Assembly (NCBI RefSeq): GCF_018130825.1
Contig: NZ_JAFCJS010000009.1
Location: forward strand, 236,253-300,252
Reading direction: 5' to 3'
Length of the DNA: 64,000 nucleotides
From: Bradyrhizobium liaoningense
Lineage (GTDB): Bacteria; Pseudomonadota; Alphaproteobacteria; Rhizobiales; Xanthobacteraceae
Part shown: positions 19,157-26,364 of the stretch, piece by piece
Position numbering within the stretch: the first letter of the stretch is position 1
Layout of the letters: each line of letters starts with the position of its first letter
Position numbers and translations under genes: made by a program
Notes under the pieces: model-generated
Told to the model about the DNA's origin: nothing
Databases searched by the model: none
Seen by the model: only the letters and a program-made list of their open reading frames with translations

Positions 19157-19739
19157 AGCAAGCTCTTTCCGGTTGGCGGTCATCGCGAAAGCGGGACCGC
19201 CGGGTTGCACCCATCGTCCCACCCAAAACCTGAACCTCGGGGCCAAAACCCCTGGAACACGCGCCGGGCGAGACGACAATTCAAAGCCTGCCCTCCGGGA
19301 GCCCACTAAGGCCCACGGCGTGTCGAGGTCCGAACCAGACCCGTTCCGCAACCACCGTTAAGGTGGAAGGCGAAGTGAAATCCGGTCTTCACCCGTCTAT
19401 GCAGGCCATGCGATTAAGCCGTTGAGAAATCGAAATTTCCCGCAGGCGCCTGCAGTCTTGGACAGGACAAGGTCAGCCGGCGAACCGCCCGACCCCTGCC
19501 CGCATCCCAGCCAACCGACGGGCTTTCCTTCCTTTTCCGGCAAATCCTTGCGGACGTCCTGAAAAGGAATGATCTCCTGCCGTGTCGGGTTTTCGGAATG
19601 CGTGCACGAACGCGCCAGCCGAGGCCGGCACGTCCGGAGGCGGTTCTTTAACCGCTCCGGGCCTGCTTGCCAAGAGCAAAATTCACACCAGTTCCAATCC
19701 GTTGCCGACCGGGCTTGAGACAGCCCAACAAGGACCGAT
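19157..19739 (-). other. Gene-free rplJ leader with a strong hairpin
   Basis: These 583 bases between the dehydrogenase stop and rplJ contain no convincing gene. They must hold the rplJL(-rpoBC) promoter unless the dehydrogenase transcript reads through; no clear -35/-10 pair was found. A stable hairpin lies at 19634-19660 (CCGGA plus GCGGTT pairing with AACCGC plus TCCGG, one bulged G, CTTT loop). It is not followed by a T-run on the minus strand. An L10-binding leader is expected near the rplJ start but cannot be pinned down by eye. Confidence 0.45.
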
Positions 19740-20693
19740 TCAGGCCGATTTGACCGCGTAAGGCAGCGGCTTGCCCTCGAAGAACGACGTCAGGTTCGCC
19801 AGCACGCAGTCCTGCATGGCGATGTGCGAGTCCAGGGTGTGACCGCCGATATGTGGAGCCAGCACCACATTGGGGAGCGCCGTCAGGGCATCGGGCGCGT
19901 GCGGCTCCTTCTCGTAGACATCGAGGCCGGCGCCGGCGATAGTCTTGTCGGTGAGCGCCGCGACCAGGGCTTTCTCGTCGATGACCGAACCGCGGGAGAT
20001 GTTGACGACGTAGCCGTCGGCACCCAGTCGCCCCAGGATATCGGAATTGACGACATGCTGGGTCTCGGCCCCTGCCCGCACCGCGATCATCAGCACGCTG
20101 CACCAGTCGGCAAGCGCTTCGAGCGACGGGAAATATTGATAGGGCAGATCGTATTTGGTGCGGCTGAAATAGCCGACCTCGCTCTCGAAGGCGGCGCAGC
20201 GCGCCGCGATCTTGCGGCCGATCTCACCCATGCCGTAGACGCCGATGCGCCGGCTGGGCATGCCGGCCTGCGGGCGCATCATCGGCGACTGCTTGGATGC
20301 GGCCCAGTCGCCGCTGCGGACGTACTGGTCGGCGACCAGGATCCGGCGGGTCGCCGCCAGCATCAGGGTCATGCCGATATCGGCGACCGAGGCCGCGTTG
20401 GCGCCGGGGCTGTGGCCGACCGTAATATTACGCGCGGCGGCCGCCTTCAGGTCGATGCCGTCATAGCCGGTACCGTAGCAGACGATGGTGCCGAGCTTTG
20501 GAAACAGGTCCATCGCCTCCGCGCCGAGCGGGCTGCCACCCTGGGCAAGCATCGCGCGGATGCCGCCGAGCTCGTCGGCCGGAAACACCTCGCCCGCAGG
20601 CTTGCCGCCGGTGTCGAGCAGCTCGAACCGCTCGGCGAAGCGCGCCATCATCGACTTGGGAAAGCGCGAGTAGATCAGGACCTTGTCAGCCAT
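19740..20693 (-). CDS. NAD-dependent D-2-hydroxyacid dehydrogenase family protein
   Basis: This 317-residue enzyme has the NAD-binding Rossmann motif GVYGMGEIGRKIA near residue 150. The catalytic set of the D-isomer-specific 2-hydroxyacid dehydrogenases is visible: Arg in AVRAGAE near 208, Glu in YEKEPHAPDA near 262, and His in LAPHIGGHT near 281. It should reduce a 2-keto acid or oxidise a D-2-hydroxy acid in the cytoplasm; the substrate (glyoxylate, hydroxypyruvate or other) is not decided by these motifs. It sits in the same direction between rplA and rplJ, an unusual place, behind a terminator at 20730-20761. The ribosome binding site is weak (GGAA). Confidence 0.9.
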   Translation of the reverse strand: MADKVLIYSRFPKSMMARFAERFELLDTGGKPAGEVFPADELGGIRAMLAQGGSPLGAEAMDLFPKLGTIVCYGTGYDGIDLKAAAARNITVGHSPGANAASVADIGMTLMLAATRRILVADQYVRSGDWAASKQSPMMRPQAGMPSRRIGVYGMGEIGRKIAARCAAFESEVGYFSRTKYDLPYQYFPSLEALADWCSVLMIAVRAGAETQHVVNSDILGRLGADGYVVNISRGSVIDEKALVAALTDKTIAGAGLDVYEKEPHAPDALTALPNVVLAPHIGGHTLDSHIAMQDCVLANLTSFFEGKPLPYAVKSA

Positions 20694-20729
20694 TGTTCTT
20701 GTTTCCGGTGAGTGCCGACGAAAATGGAA

Positions 20730-20761
20730 AGGGGCGGAATCGGTTGCCCAATTCCGCCCCT
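20730..20761 (-). terminator. Terminator after rplA
   Basis: An 11-base perfect stem (AGGGGCGGAAT, 20730-20740; ATTCCGCCCCT, 20751-20761) with a 10-base loop lies 23 bases after the rplA stop. On the minus strand it is followed by TTCCATTTTC, a moderate T-rich tail. It would end the secE-nusG-rplK-rplA transcript before the dehydrogenase gene. Confidence 0.75.
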
Positions 20762-20783
20762 CGCCTCATGCAATTTCCAAACC

Positions 20784-21476
20784 TCAGCCGAGAATGGTGC
20801 CCGGCTCGACCTTCACGCCCGGGCCCATCGTCGAGGACACCGCGACGCGCTGGATGTAGGTGCCCTTGGAACCAGCCGGCTTCGCCTTGGAGACAGCGTC
20901 CGCGAGAGCCTTGATGTTCTCGACCAGCTTCTCCTCGGAGAACGAGGCCTTGCCGACGCCGGCCTGCAGGATGCCGGCCTTCTCGACGCGGAACTCGACC
21001 GAGCCGCCCTTGGCACCCTTCACCGCACCGGTGACGTCCATGGTCACGGTACCGATCTTCGGGTTCGGCATCAGGCCGCGCGGACCGAGCACCTTACCGA
21101 GACGGCCGACCAGCGGCATCATGTCGGGGGTGGCGATGCAGCGGTCGAAATCGATCGAGCCGTTCTGCACCTTCTCGACCAGATCCTCGGCGCCGACGAC
21201 GTCGGCACCGGCGGCCTTGGCTTCATCGGCCTTGGCGCCGCGGGCGAACACGCCGACGCGGAGCGTACGGCCGGTGCCGTTCGGCAGGGTCACGACGCCG
21301 CGGACCATCTGGTCGGCGTGACGCGGATCGACGCCGAGATTGATCGAGACCTCGATGGTCTCGTCGAACTTCGCCTTAGCGCGTTCCTTGACCATCTTGA
21401 TGGCGTCCGCGAGCGGGTAAAGCTTTTCGCGGTCAATGCCTTCGCGGGCTTTGTTCAAACGCTTTCCGATTGCCAT
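20784..21476 (-). CDS. rplA: 50S ribosomal protein L1
   Basis: L1 forms the mobile stalk next to the ribosomal E site and in many bacteria represses translation of the rplKA mRNA. The 230-residue length is normal. The typical GVVTLPNGTGRTLRVGVFA segment lies near residue 60 and KVLGPRGLMPNPKIGTV near 127. It starts 6 bases after the rplK stop and is followed by a terminator. Confidence 0.98.
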   Translation of the reverse strand: MAIGKRLNKAREGIDREKLYPLADAIKMVKERAKAKFDETIEVSINLGVDPRHADQMVRGVVTLPNGTGRTLRVGVFARGAKADEAKAAGADVVGAEDLVEKVQNGSIDFDRCIATPDMMPLVGRLGKVLGPRGLMPNPKIGTVTMDVTGAVKGAKGGSVEFRVEKAGILQAGVGKASFSEEKLVENIKALADAVSKAKPAGSKGTYIQRVAVSSTMGPGVKVEPGTILG

Positions 21477-21482
21477 GGCCGC

Positions 21483-21911
21483 TTACCCCGCAACTTCCAG
21501 ACCCATCGAGCGGGCGGAGCCCTCGACCATCTTCATGGCCGATTCGATGGTGTCGCAATTCAAGTCCTTCATCTTCTTCTCGGCGATCTCGCGCACCTGC
21601 GCCTTGGTCACCTTGCCGGCCTTGTCACGGCCCGGCGCCTTCGAGCCGGACTGGATCTTGGCGGCCTGCTTGAGGAAGTAGGACATCGGCGGCGTCTTCA
21701 TCTCGAAGGTGAAGGAACGGTCCGCGTAAATGGTGATGATCACCGGGATCGGGGTGTTCTTCTCTTCCTTCTGGGTCTGGGCGTTGAAGGCCTTGCAGAA
21801 CTCCATGATGTTGAGACCGCGCTGACCGAGCGCGGGACCGATCGGGGGCGAAGGATTCGCCGCACCGGCCGGGACCTGAAGCTTCAGGTATCCGGTCACT
21901 TTCTTTGCCAT
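21483..21911 (-). CDS. rplK: 50S ribosomal protein L11
   Basis: L11 binds the GTPase-associated region of 23S rRNA and is needed for the RelA-dependent stringent response. The protein is 142 residues, with the N-terminal proline-rich segment PSPPIGPALGQRGLNIMEFC near residue 22 and the C-terminal rRNA-binding domain after residue 70. It lies 130 bases after nusG and 6 before rplA. Confidence 0.98.
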   Translation of the reverse strand: MAKKVTGYLKLQVPAGAANPSPPIGPALGQRGLNIMEFCKAFNAQTQKEEKNTPIPVIITIYADRSFTFEMKTPPMSYFLKQAAKIQSGSKAPGRDKAGKVTKAQVREIAEKKMKDLNCDTIESAMKMVEGSARSMGLEVAG

Positions 21912-22041
21912 GTATCACTCCTGTTGTGCCGGCGGAGCCGGCGGTTTCAGGTTCGTGGTCTGGGTCGGATGCGGCTGGCAACCGCCCTCTCCCTCCCACG
22001 GCCTCTCGTTGCGTGAGACCGAAGCCTCACGCGCTACCCGG

Positions 22042-22596
22042 TCAGACCTTCTCGACCTGACCGAATTCCAGTTCGACGGGCGTAGCGCGGCCGAAGATCG
22101 ACACCGCGACCTTCACGCGCGAGCGCGCCTCGTCGATTTCCTCGACCACACCCGAGAACGAGGCGAACGGGCCGTCGGCCACGCGCACGTTCTCGCCAAT
22201 CTCGAACGACACCGACGCCTTCGGCCGTTCCACGCCTTCCTGCACCTGGTGCAGGATTCGCATGGCCTCGGCTTCCGAGATCGGCATCGGCTTGTTTTCA
22301 GCGCCGAGGAAGCCGGTGACCTTCGGCGTATTCTTGATCAGATGGAACGCCTCGTCGGTCAGCTTCATCTTCACCAGCACGTAGCCCGGGAAGAACTTGC
22401 GCTCGGCGTCGATCTTGCGGCCGCGGCGCACTTCCGTGACCTTCTCGGTCGGAACCAGCACCAGCTCGAACAGCTCCTCGAGGCCGCGCTGCTTGGCCTG
22501 CTCGCGGATCGATTCGGCGACCTTCTTCTCGAAGTTCGAATAGGCGTGGACGATGTACCAGCGCTTGTCGGACACTTGAGCGGTTGCTGTAGCCAT
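22042..22596 (-). CDS. nusG: Transcription termination/antitermination factor NusG
   Basis: NusG binds RNA polymerase, supports processive elongation and links it to Rho or the leading ribosome. The 184-residue protein has an N-terminal NGN domain (WYIVHAYSNFEKKVAESI near residue 13) and a C-terminal KOW domain containing VRVADGPFASFSGVVEEID near residue 132. The ATG shares one base with the secE stop (TGATG), so the two are translationally coupled. Confidence 0.98.
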   Translation of the reverse strand: MATATAQVSDKRWYIVHAYSNFEKKVAESIREQAKQRGLEELFELVLVPTEKVTEVRRGRKIDAERKFFPGYVLVKMKLTDEAFHLIKNTPKVTGFLGAENKPMPISEAEAMRILHQVQEGVERPKASVSFEIGENVRVADGPFASFSGVVEEIDEARSRVKVAVSIFGRATPVELEFGQVEKV

Positions 22597-22787
22597 CAGT
22601 GAATGCCCAGAAGGAAGGTGATGAGGACACGGATGATCTGGTCGGCGGCAAAGAAGAAGATAGAGGCCACCGCGACCATGACGAACACCATGATGGTGGT
22701 GATCGTGGTCTCGCGGCGGGTCGGCCAGGTGACCTTGGCGGTCTCCGAGCGCACTTCCTGCAAGAACTTGAACGGGCTGACTGCCAT
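22596..22787 (-). CDS. secE: Preprotein translocase subunit SecE
   Basis: SecE stabilises SecY in the inner-membrane protein-export channel. I start it at ATG 22787 (MAVSPFKFLQEVRSE), giving 63 residues with the amphipathic surface helix, the conserved KVTWPTRRET segment and one transmembrane helix near residues 32-58. This short single-helix form is typical outside enterobacteria. Longer in-frame extensions upstream have no SecE character. The frame ends on the nusG start codon, and a promoter lies about 170 bases upstream. Confidence 0.95.
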   Translation of the reverse strand: MAVSPFKFLQEVRSETAKVTWPTRRETTITTIMVFVMVAVASIFFFAADQIIRVLITFLLGIH

Positions 22788-22959
22788 CGTTTGAGGTCCA
22801 GCGTCCGTCGACAGACGCACATGAATTTCAGGGATCCGAACAGCCGCCGTTGGCCCAGCCCTCTGTCTCGAAGGATGAGCCGGGAACCGGGCTCGATTGT
22901 TCGGGGATTTAAAGCCGCGCCGGAGATCCGCGTCTAACGGGCCGGCTGCGAGTGCCGGG

Positions 22960-22988
22960 TATCTACTGCGGATGGGACCAAAGGTCAA
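22960..22988 (-). promoter_or_regulatory. sigma70-type promoter of secE-nusG
   Basis: On the minus strand TTGACC (22983-22988) is followed after exactly 17 bases by TAGATA (22960-22965). This is a good match to a housekeeping promoter and lies about 175 bases before the secE ATG. With it, secE-nusG-rplKA has its own start, independent of the sugar genes and the tRNA-Trp gene upstream. The region 22989-23115 contains nothing else that I can support. Confidence 0.7.
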
Positions 22989-23115
22989 GATATAGAGGGC
23001 TTGTGCGGGCAAGCCGCCCTCCCTCGGACCCCCGTGCAGAGGCCATGTGGATCAATGACTTATCCACCGCCCGCAAGGCGCCATCCCGGGGAGGCCTTCA
23101 AGCCCCCCGGCAGCG

Positions 23116-24408
23116 TCAGTCGGCCCGGTCCACCATGGTAATGCCCGGCAGCGGCACCACGAACTTTCCGCCCTCGGCAAAATAGCGGGCATGCTTGGCC
23201 CGGATCGGGTCGACATAGCGCCAGGCGAACACGACGACGAAGGCCGGCTTGCGCTCGTAAAGGGCGGCGGGCGGCAGGATCGGGATGTCGTACCCCGGTC
23301 CGGCCATCACGTTCGCCTTCTTGGGATCGTCGTCCACCAGGAAGTCGATCTTTTTCTCCAGGCCGAACTGCGGCAGCAGCGTCGTGGTACCGACCGAGAT
23401 GCCGTAACCGGCAACCGATTGACCGCGCGCATGGGCGGCGTCGGCCATTGCAATCAGCTCGTCGCGGATCGCGGCGATTCTCTTCACATAGGGTGCGTAA
23501 TAAGCCGGCTGATCGACACCGAGCCGGTCCTCCTCGGCGACGAAGCGCGCGACTTCAGCGGACGGCTTCTTCGGACCGCCGGCGCGCTGCACCGTGACGC
23601 GGATCGAGCCACCCTTGGTCCAGATGTGCTGGACGTCGATCAGCTCCATGCCGAGCCGGGCAAAGAAACGGATCAACGGCTTGATGTTAAAATACGACAG
23701 ATGCTCGTGATAGACGGTGTCGAGAAGGTTCTTCTCGGTGACGTCGACGCCGTACTGCGTCTCGAACACGAACAATCCGTCCGGCGCCAGCACGTCGCGA
23801 ACGCCGATCACGAGCGGATCGAGATTGTCGACATTAGCGATCATGTTGTTGGCGATCACGACGCTGGCCGCGCCGTGACTCTGAAGGATGCGGTGACCGA
23901 TCACGTCGGTGAAGAAATCGCCGATGGTCTCGATCCCCGCCTCCGTCGCGCGCCGCGCGATGTCGACGGCGGGATCGACGCCCAGCACCCGCATGCCGCG
24001 CTCCTTGAAGTAGCCGAGCAGCGATCCATCATTGCTGCCGAGCTCGACGACCAGCGAGCCCGGCGCGATCCCGAAGCGGCTGACGACGTCGTTGGCATAG
24101 CCGGCGAAGTGCTCGCGCAGACCGAGCGAGAGCGAGGTGGTGTAGACGTAGTTGCGGTACTGGACCTCCGGATTGCCGACATGGAGGATCTGGAGGTGGC
24201 CGCAATCCCTGCACAGGTGCAGCGCCATCGGCACCGCGGCCCGGAAGACGGGATCGTCGACGCTGGCGTTCGGCACCTGGAAGTTGGGCGTGCCAATGGG
24301 CATGCCGGCCATCGGAACGACCAGCTCCTGCTTGTCCGAATGACAGAGGCGGCAGGTATGACGGACGTAGAAGAGGTTTTGCATCATAGAACCGGAAAAC
24401 GGAGACAT
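23116..24408 (-). CDS. Zinc-binding SAM-dependent sugar C-methyltransferase
   Basis: The 430-residue protein has the layout of sugar C-methyltransferases such as NovU and TylCIII. It has an N-terminal zinc-binding segment (CRLC near residue 19 and CRDC near 68), then a class I SAM domain with motif I LVVELGSNDGSLLGYF near 119, and a C-terminal Rossmann-like domain from about 330 with VAGYGISVGTTTLL. These enzymes methylate a carbon of an NDP-4-keto-6-deoxysugar. It runs opposite to the main sugar genes and lies 95 bases downstream of the SIS gene, so the two form a small leftward unit. MSPF (24408) and the two later Met residues at 8-9 are alternative starts. Confidence 0.85.
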   Translation of the reverse strand: MSPFSGSMMQNLFYVRHTCRLCHSDKQELVVPMAGMPIGTPNFQVPNASVDDPVFRAAVPMALHLCRDCGHLQILHVGNPEVQYRNYVYTTSLSLGLREHFAGYANDVVSRFGIAPGSLVVELGSNDGSLLGYFKERGMRVLGVDPAVDIARRATEAGIETIGDFFTDVIGHRILQSHGAASVVIANNMIANVDNLDPLVIGVRDVLAPDGLFVFETQYGVDVTEKNLLDTVYHEHLSYFNIKPLIRFFARLGMELIDVQHIWTKGGSIRVTVQRAGGPKKPSAEVARFVAEEDRLGVDQPAYYAPYVKRIAAIRDELIAMADAAHARGQSVAGYGISVGTTTLLPQFGLEKKIDFLVDDDPKKANVMAGPGYDIPILPPAALYERKPAFVVVFAWRYVDPIRAKHARYFAEGGKFVVPLPGITMVDRAD

Positions 24409-24503
24409 GCGAGCGAGCGGGACACCCCCACCCTGTGAAGATCAGATCGACGGTAATGGCTCAAGGCCGCCTGCTCACATCGCGACTGCATCCGATACCC
24501 GCC

Positions 24504-25091
24504 TCACGACGCCGGATATTCTGCTCGACCGATGACGAGGTCGATCGCGGCCATCATCCAGAACTGGTGCGTGGTCTCGACAATGTTGTAGCTGCGGCTG
24601 TCCACCCAGAAATTGACATCGCCTAGATTGCGCAGCGGATTGTCAGCATTCATGCCCGACAGCGTGATCACGTCGAGCTTCATCGTCCGCGCCTGCGCAA
24701 CCGCATTGAGGATGTTCTTCGAGCGTCCCGACGAACTGATCGCGACGAGACAGTCGCCGGCGCGAGCGTTCAGCCGCACCGCGTGCGCGATCCAGTCCTC
24801 GAAACCGTAATCGTTGGCAAGGCACGACATCATGCTTGCGTCGCTGAAGCACAGCGCAGGCACCGACGCGTTCTTCGCCGAATCGATCGCCAGATGCGAG
24901 GCGATGCCAGCCGAGCCGCCATTGCCGACGAAGATGACGCGGCCGCCCCGCTCGCGCGTGCGCAGCCAGGTCGCGCGAGTCGCGGAGATCCTCGCAAAAA
25001 TACCGTCATCAACTGCCGTCGCACGATGGAGGCGCCCGACGTAATCATCGAGAAAGGCCTTGTGATCGGATGCGACGGGCTCAGCAGACAT
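24504..25091 (-). CDS. SIS-domain sugar-phosphate isomerase, GmhA-like
   Basis: This 195-residue cytoplasmic SIS protein resembles sedoheptulose-7-phosphate isomerase. The phosphate-binding loop FVGNGGSAGIASHLAID is near residue 52 and the second SIS loop AISSSGRSKNIL near 115. GmhA converts sedoheptulose 7-phosphate into D-glycero-D-manno-heptose 7-phosphate, the first step of nucleotide-heptose synthesis. That fits the HldE-like gene 1.3 kb away, but SIS loops are shared by other isomerases. I use ATG 25091 (MSAEPVASDHKAF); an upstream extension has no family similarity. It is divergent from the main sugar operon. Confidence 0.8.
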   Translation of the reverse strand: MSAEPVASDHKAFLDDYVGRLHRATAVDDGIFARISATRATWLRTRERGGRVIFVGNGGSAGIASHLAIDSAKNASVPALCFSDASMMSCLANDYGFEDWIAHAVRLNARAGDCLVAISSSGRSKNILNAVAQARTMKLDVITLSGMNADNPLRNLGDVNFWVDSRSYNIVETTHQFWMMAAIDLVIGRAEYPAS

Positions 25092-25109
25092 GGGGTGGCG
25101 GCTCGATTG

Positions 25110-25130
25110 CGATATCGAGTGGTGATATCG
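25110..25130. promoter_or_regulatory. Dyad CGATATC-N7-GATATCG in the divergent control region
   Basis: Perfect 7-base inverted arms at 25110-25116 and 25124-25130 sit in the 161-base gap between the leftward SIS gene and the rightward epimerase gene. The dyad ends just before the expected -35 position of the plus-strand promoter at 25154. It is the size of a typical repressor operator; the protein that would bind it is unknown. Confidence 0.4.
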
Positions 25131-25153
25131 GCTATTACCTGGGATTGCAAAGG

Positions 25154-25159
25154 TATAAT
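25154..25159 (+). promoter_or_regulatory. Candidate -10 element of the sugar operon
   Basis: A perfect TATAAT lies at 25154-25159, about 95 bases before the epimerase start. The hexamer 17 bases upstream (GCTATT, 25131-25136) is a poor -35, so the promoter may need an activator or may be weak. It follows the dyad at 25110-25130 directly. Confidence 0.45.
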
Positions 25160-25252
25160 ACTTGCCAAGCTTGCGCACGGCTGTTAGTCGGCTTGAGGGT
25201 GTCACTCAACATTGGCGATGCCGGCAGGGCATTCGCGCTACGGATGCTCCCC

Positions 25253-26266
25253 ATGAAATGCATTGTCACTGGCGGCGCCGGCTTCATCGGCAGTCACCTC
25301 GTTGATCGCCTCCTCGATGACGGCCACGAGGTGATTGCGCTCGATAATTTCGTCATCGGACGCTCTGAAAATCTGTCGTCGCACGCCAGTTCGAGCCGAC
25401 TCAAGATCGTCCGGGCCGACGTCACTGACCGCGAATCGATCAACCCGTATTTCAACGGTATCGATTGGGTGTTCCACCTCGCGGCGCTCGCCGACATCGT
25501 TCCCTCGATCGAATCGCCGATCCCGTATCACCGCGCCAATGTCGACGGCACGGTCAACGTCCTCGAGGCAGCACGCCAGGCGGGCGTCAGCCGATTCGTG
25601 TATGCGGCGTCGTCGTCCTGTTACGGCATCCCAGACGTCTATCCGACGCCGGAGAGCGCCGAGATTCGGCCGATGTATCCCTACGCTCTCACCAAGAACC
25701 TCGGTGAGCAGTGCGTCATGCACTGGTGCCAGGTCTACAAGCTTCCGGCAGTGGCGCTCCGTCTGTTCAACGTGTTCGGGCCACGCCATCGCACCACCGG
25801 GACCTACGGCGCCGTATTCGGCGTGTTCATGGCGCAGAAGCTTGCCGGCAAGCCGTTCACTGTGGTCGGCGACGGCGAGCAGACCCGCGACTTCACCTTC
25901 GTCAGCGACGTCGCCGACGCCTTCGTGACGGCCGCACGCTCCGACGTCTCGCACGAGATCTTCAACGTGGGCTCGGACAACACCTACAGCGTCAACCGGC
26001 TGGTCGAGCTGCTCGGCGGCGACAAAGTCCACATTCCCAAGCGCCCCGGCGAGCCCGACTGCACCTACGCCGACATCACCAAGATCAAGCGGACCCTGAA
26101 ATGGACGCCGAAAGTGAAATTCGAGGACGGCGTCGCGACGATGCTGAAGTCCATGGACCAGTACAAGGACGCCCCCCTGTGGACGGTGGACAAGATTGCC
26201 GACGCCACCAAGGACTGGTTCAAATATCTCGGTGAAGACAAACCCGCGGCATCCGGTACGCGGTAG
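25253..26266 (+). CDS. NAD-dependent sugar epimerase/dehydratase (extended SDR)
   Basis: This 337-residue extended SDR starts directly with the NAD-binding motif MKCIVTGGAGFIGSHLVDRL. The catalytic YxxxK is YALTK near residue 146, preceded by the Ser-rich segment AASSSCYG near 119. It belongs to the UDP-glucose 4-epimerase/NDP-sugar dehydratase group acting on nucleotide-activated sugars; the exact reaction is not evident. ATG 25253 is chosen, with ATG 25244 three codons earlier as the alternative. It is the first gene of the rightward sugar operon, with 98 bases before the next gene. Confidence 0.85.
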   Translation: MKCIVTGGAGFIGSHLVDRLLDDGHEVIALDNFVIGRSENLSSHASSSRLKIVRADVTDRESINPYFNGIDWVFHLAALADIVPSIESPIPYHRANVDGTVNVLEAARQAGVSRFVYAASSSCYGIPDVYPTPESAEIRPMYPYALTKNLGEQCVMHWCQVYKLPAVALRLFNVFGPRHRTTGTYGAVFGVFMAQKLAGKPFTVVGDGEQTRDFTFVSDVADAFVTAARSDVSHEIFNVGSDNTYSVNRLVELLGGDKVHIPKRPGEPDCTYADITKIKRTLKWTPKVKFEDGVATMLKSMDQYKDAPLWTVDKIADATKDWFKYLGEDKPAASGTR

Positions 26267-26364
26267 GAGGCAAGCCACCGGACAGGTTCGCCACATAGAG
26301 TTGCCGCGAGTCGATCAATTCCGGGCCGGTCAGCTGAGACCGACCGGCGCTTTGGGTAACGCAC

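Noticed and set aside
19157..19351. N-terminal extension of L10 to base 19351 or 19183
   Set aside because: Neither start has a ribosome binding site. The extension has no L10 similarity, while GTG 19156 has GGAAAGAG and gives the normal length.
22788..23115. Attachment-site duplication of the tRNA-Trp 3' end beside secE
   Set aside because: No copy of the tRNA-Trp 3' segment was found there, and no integrase gene is in the window, so site-specific integration is not supported.
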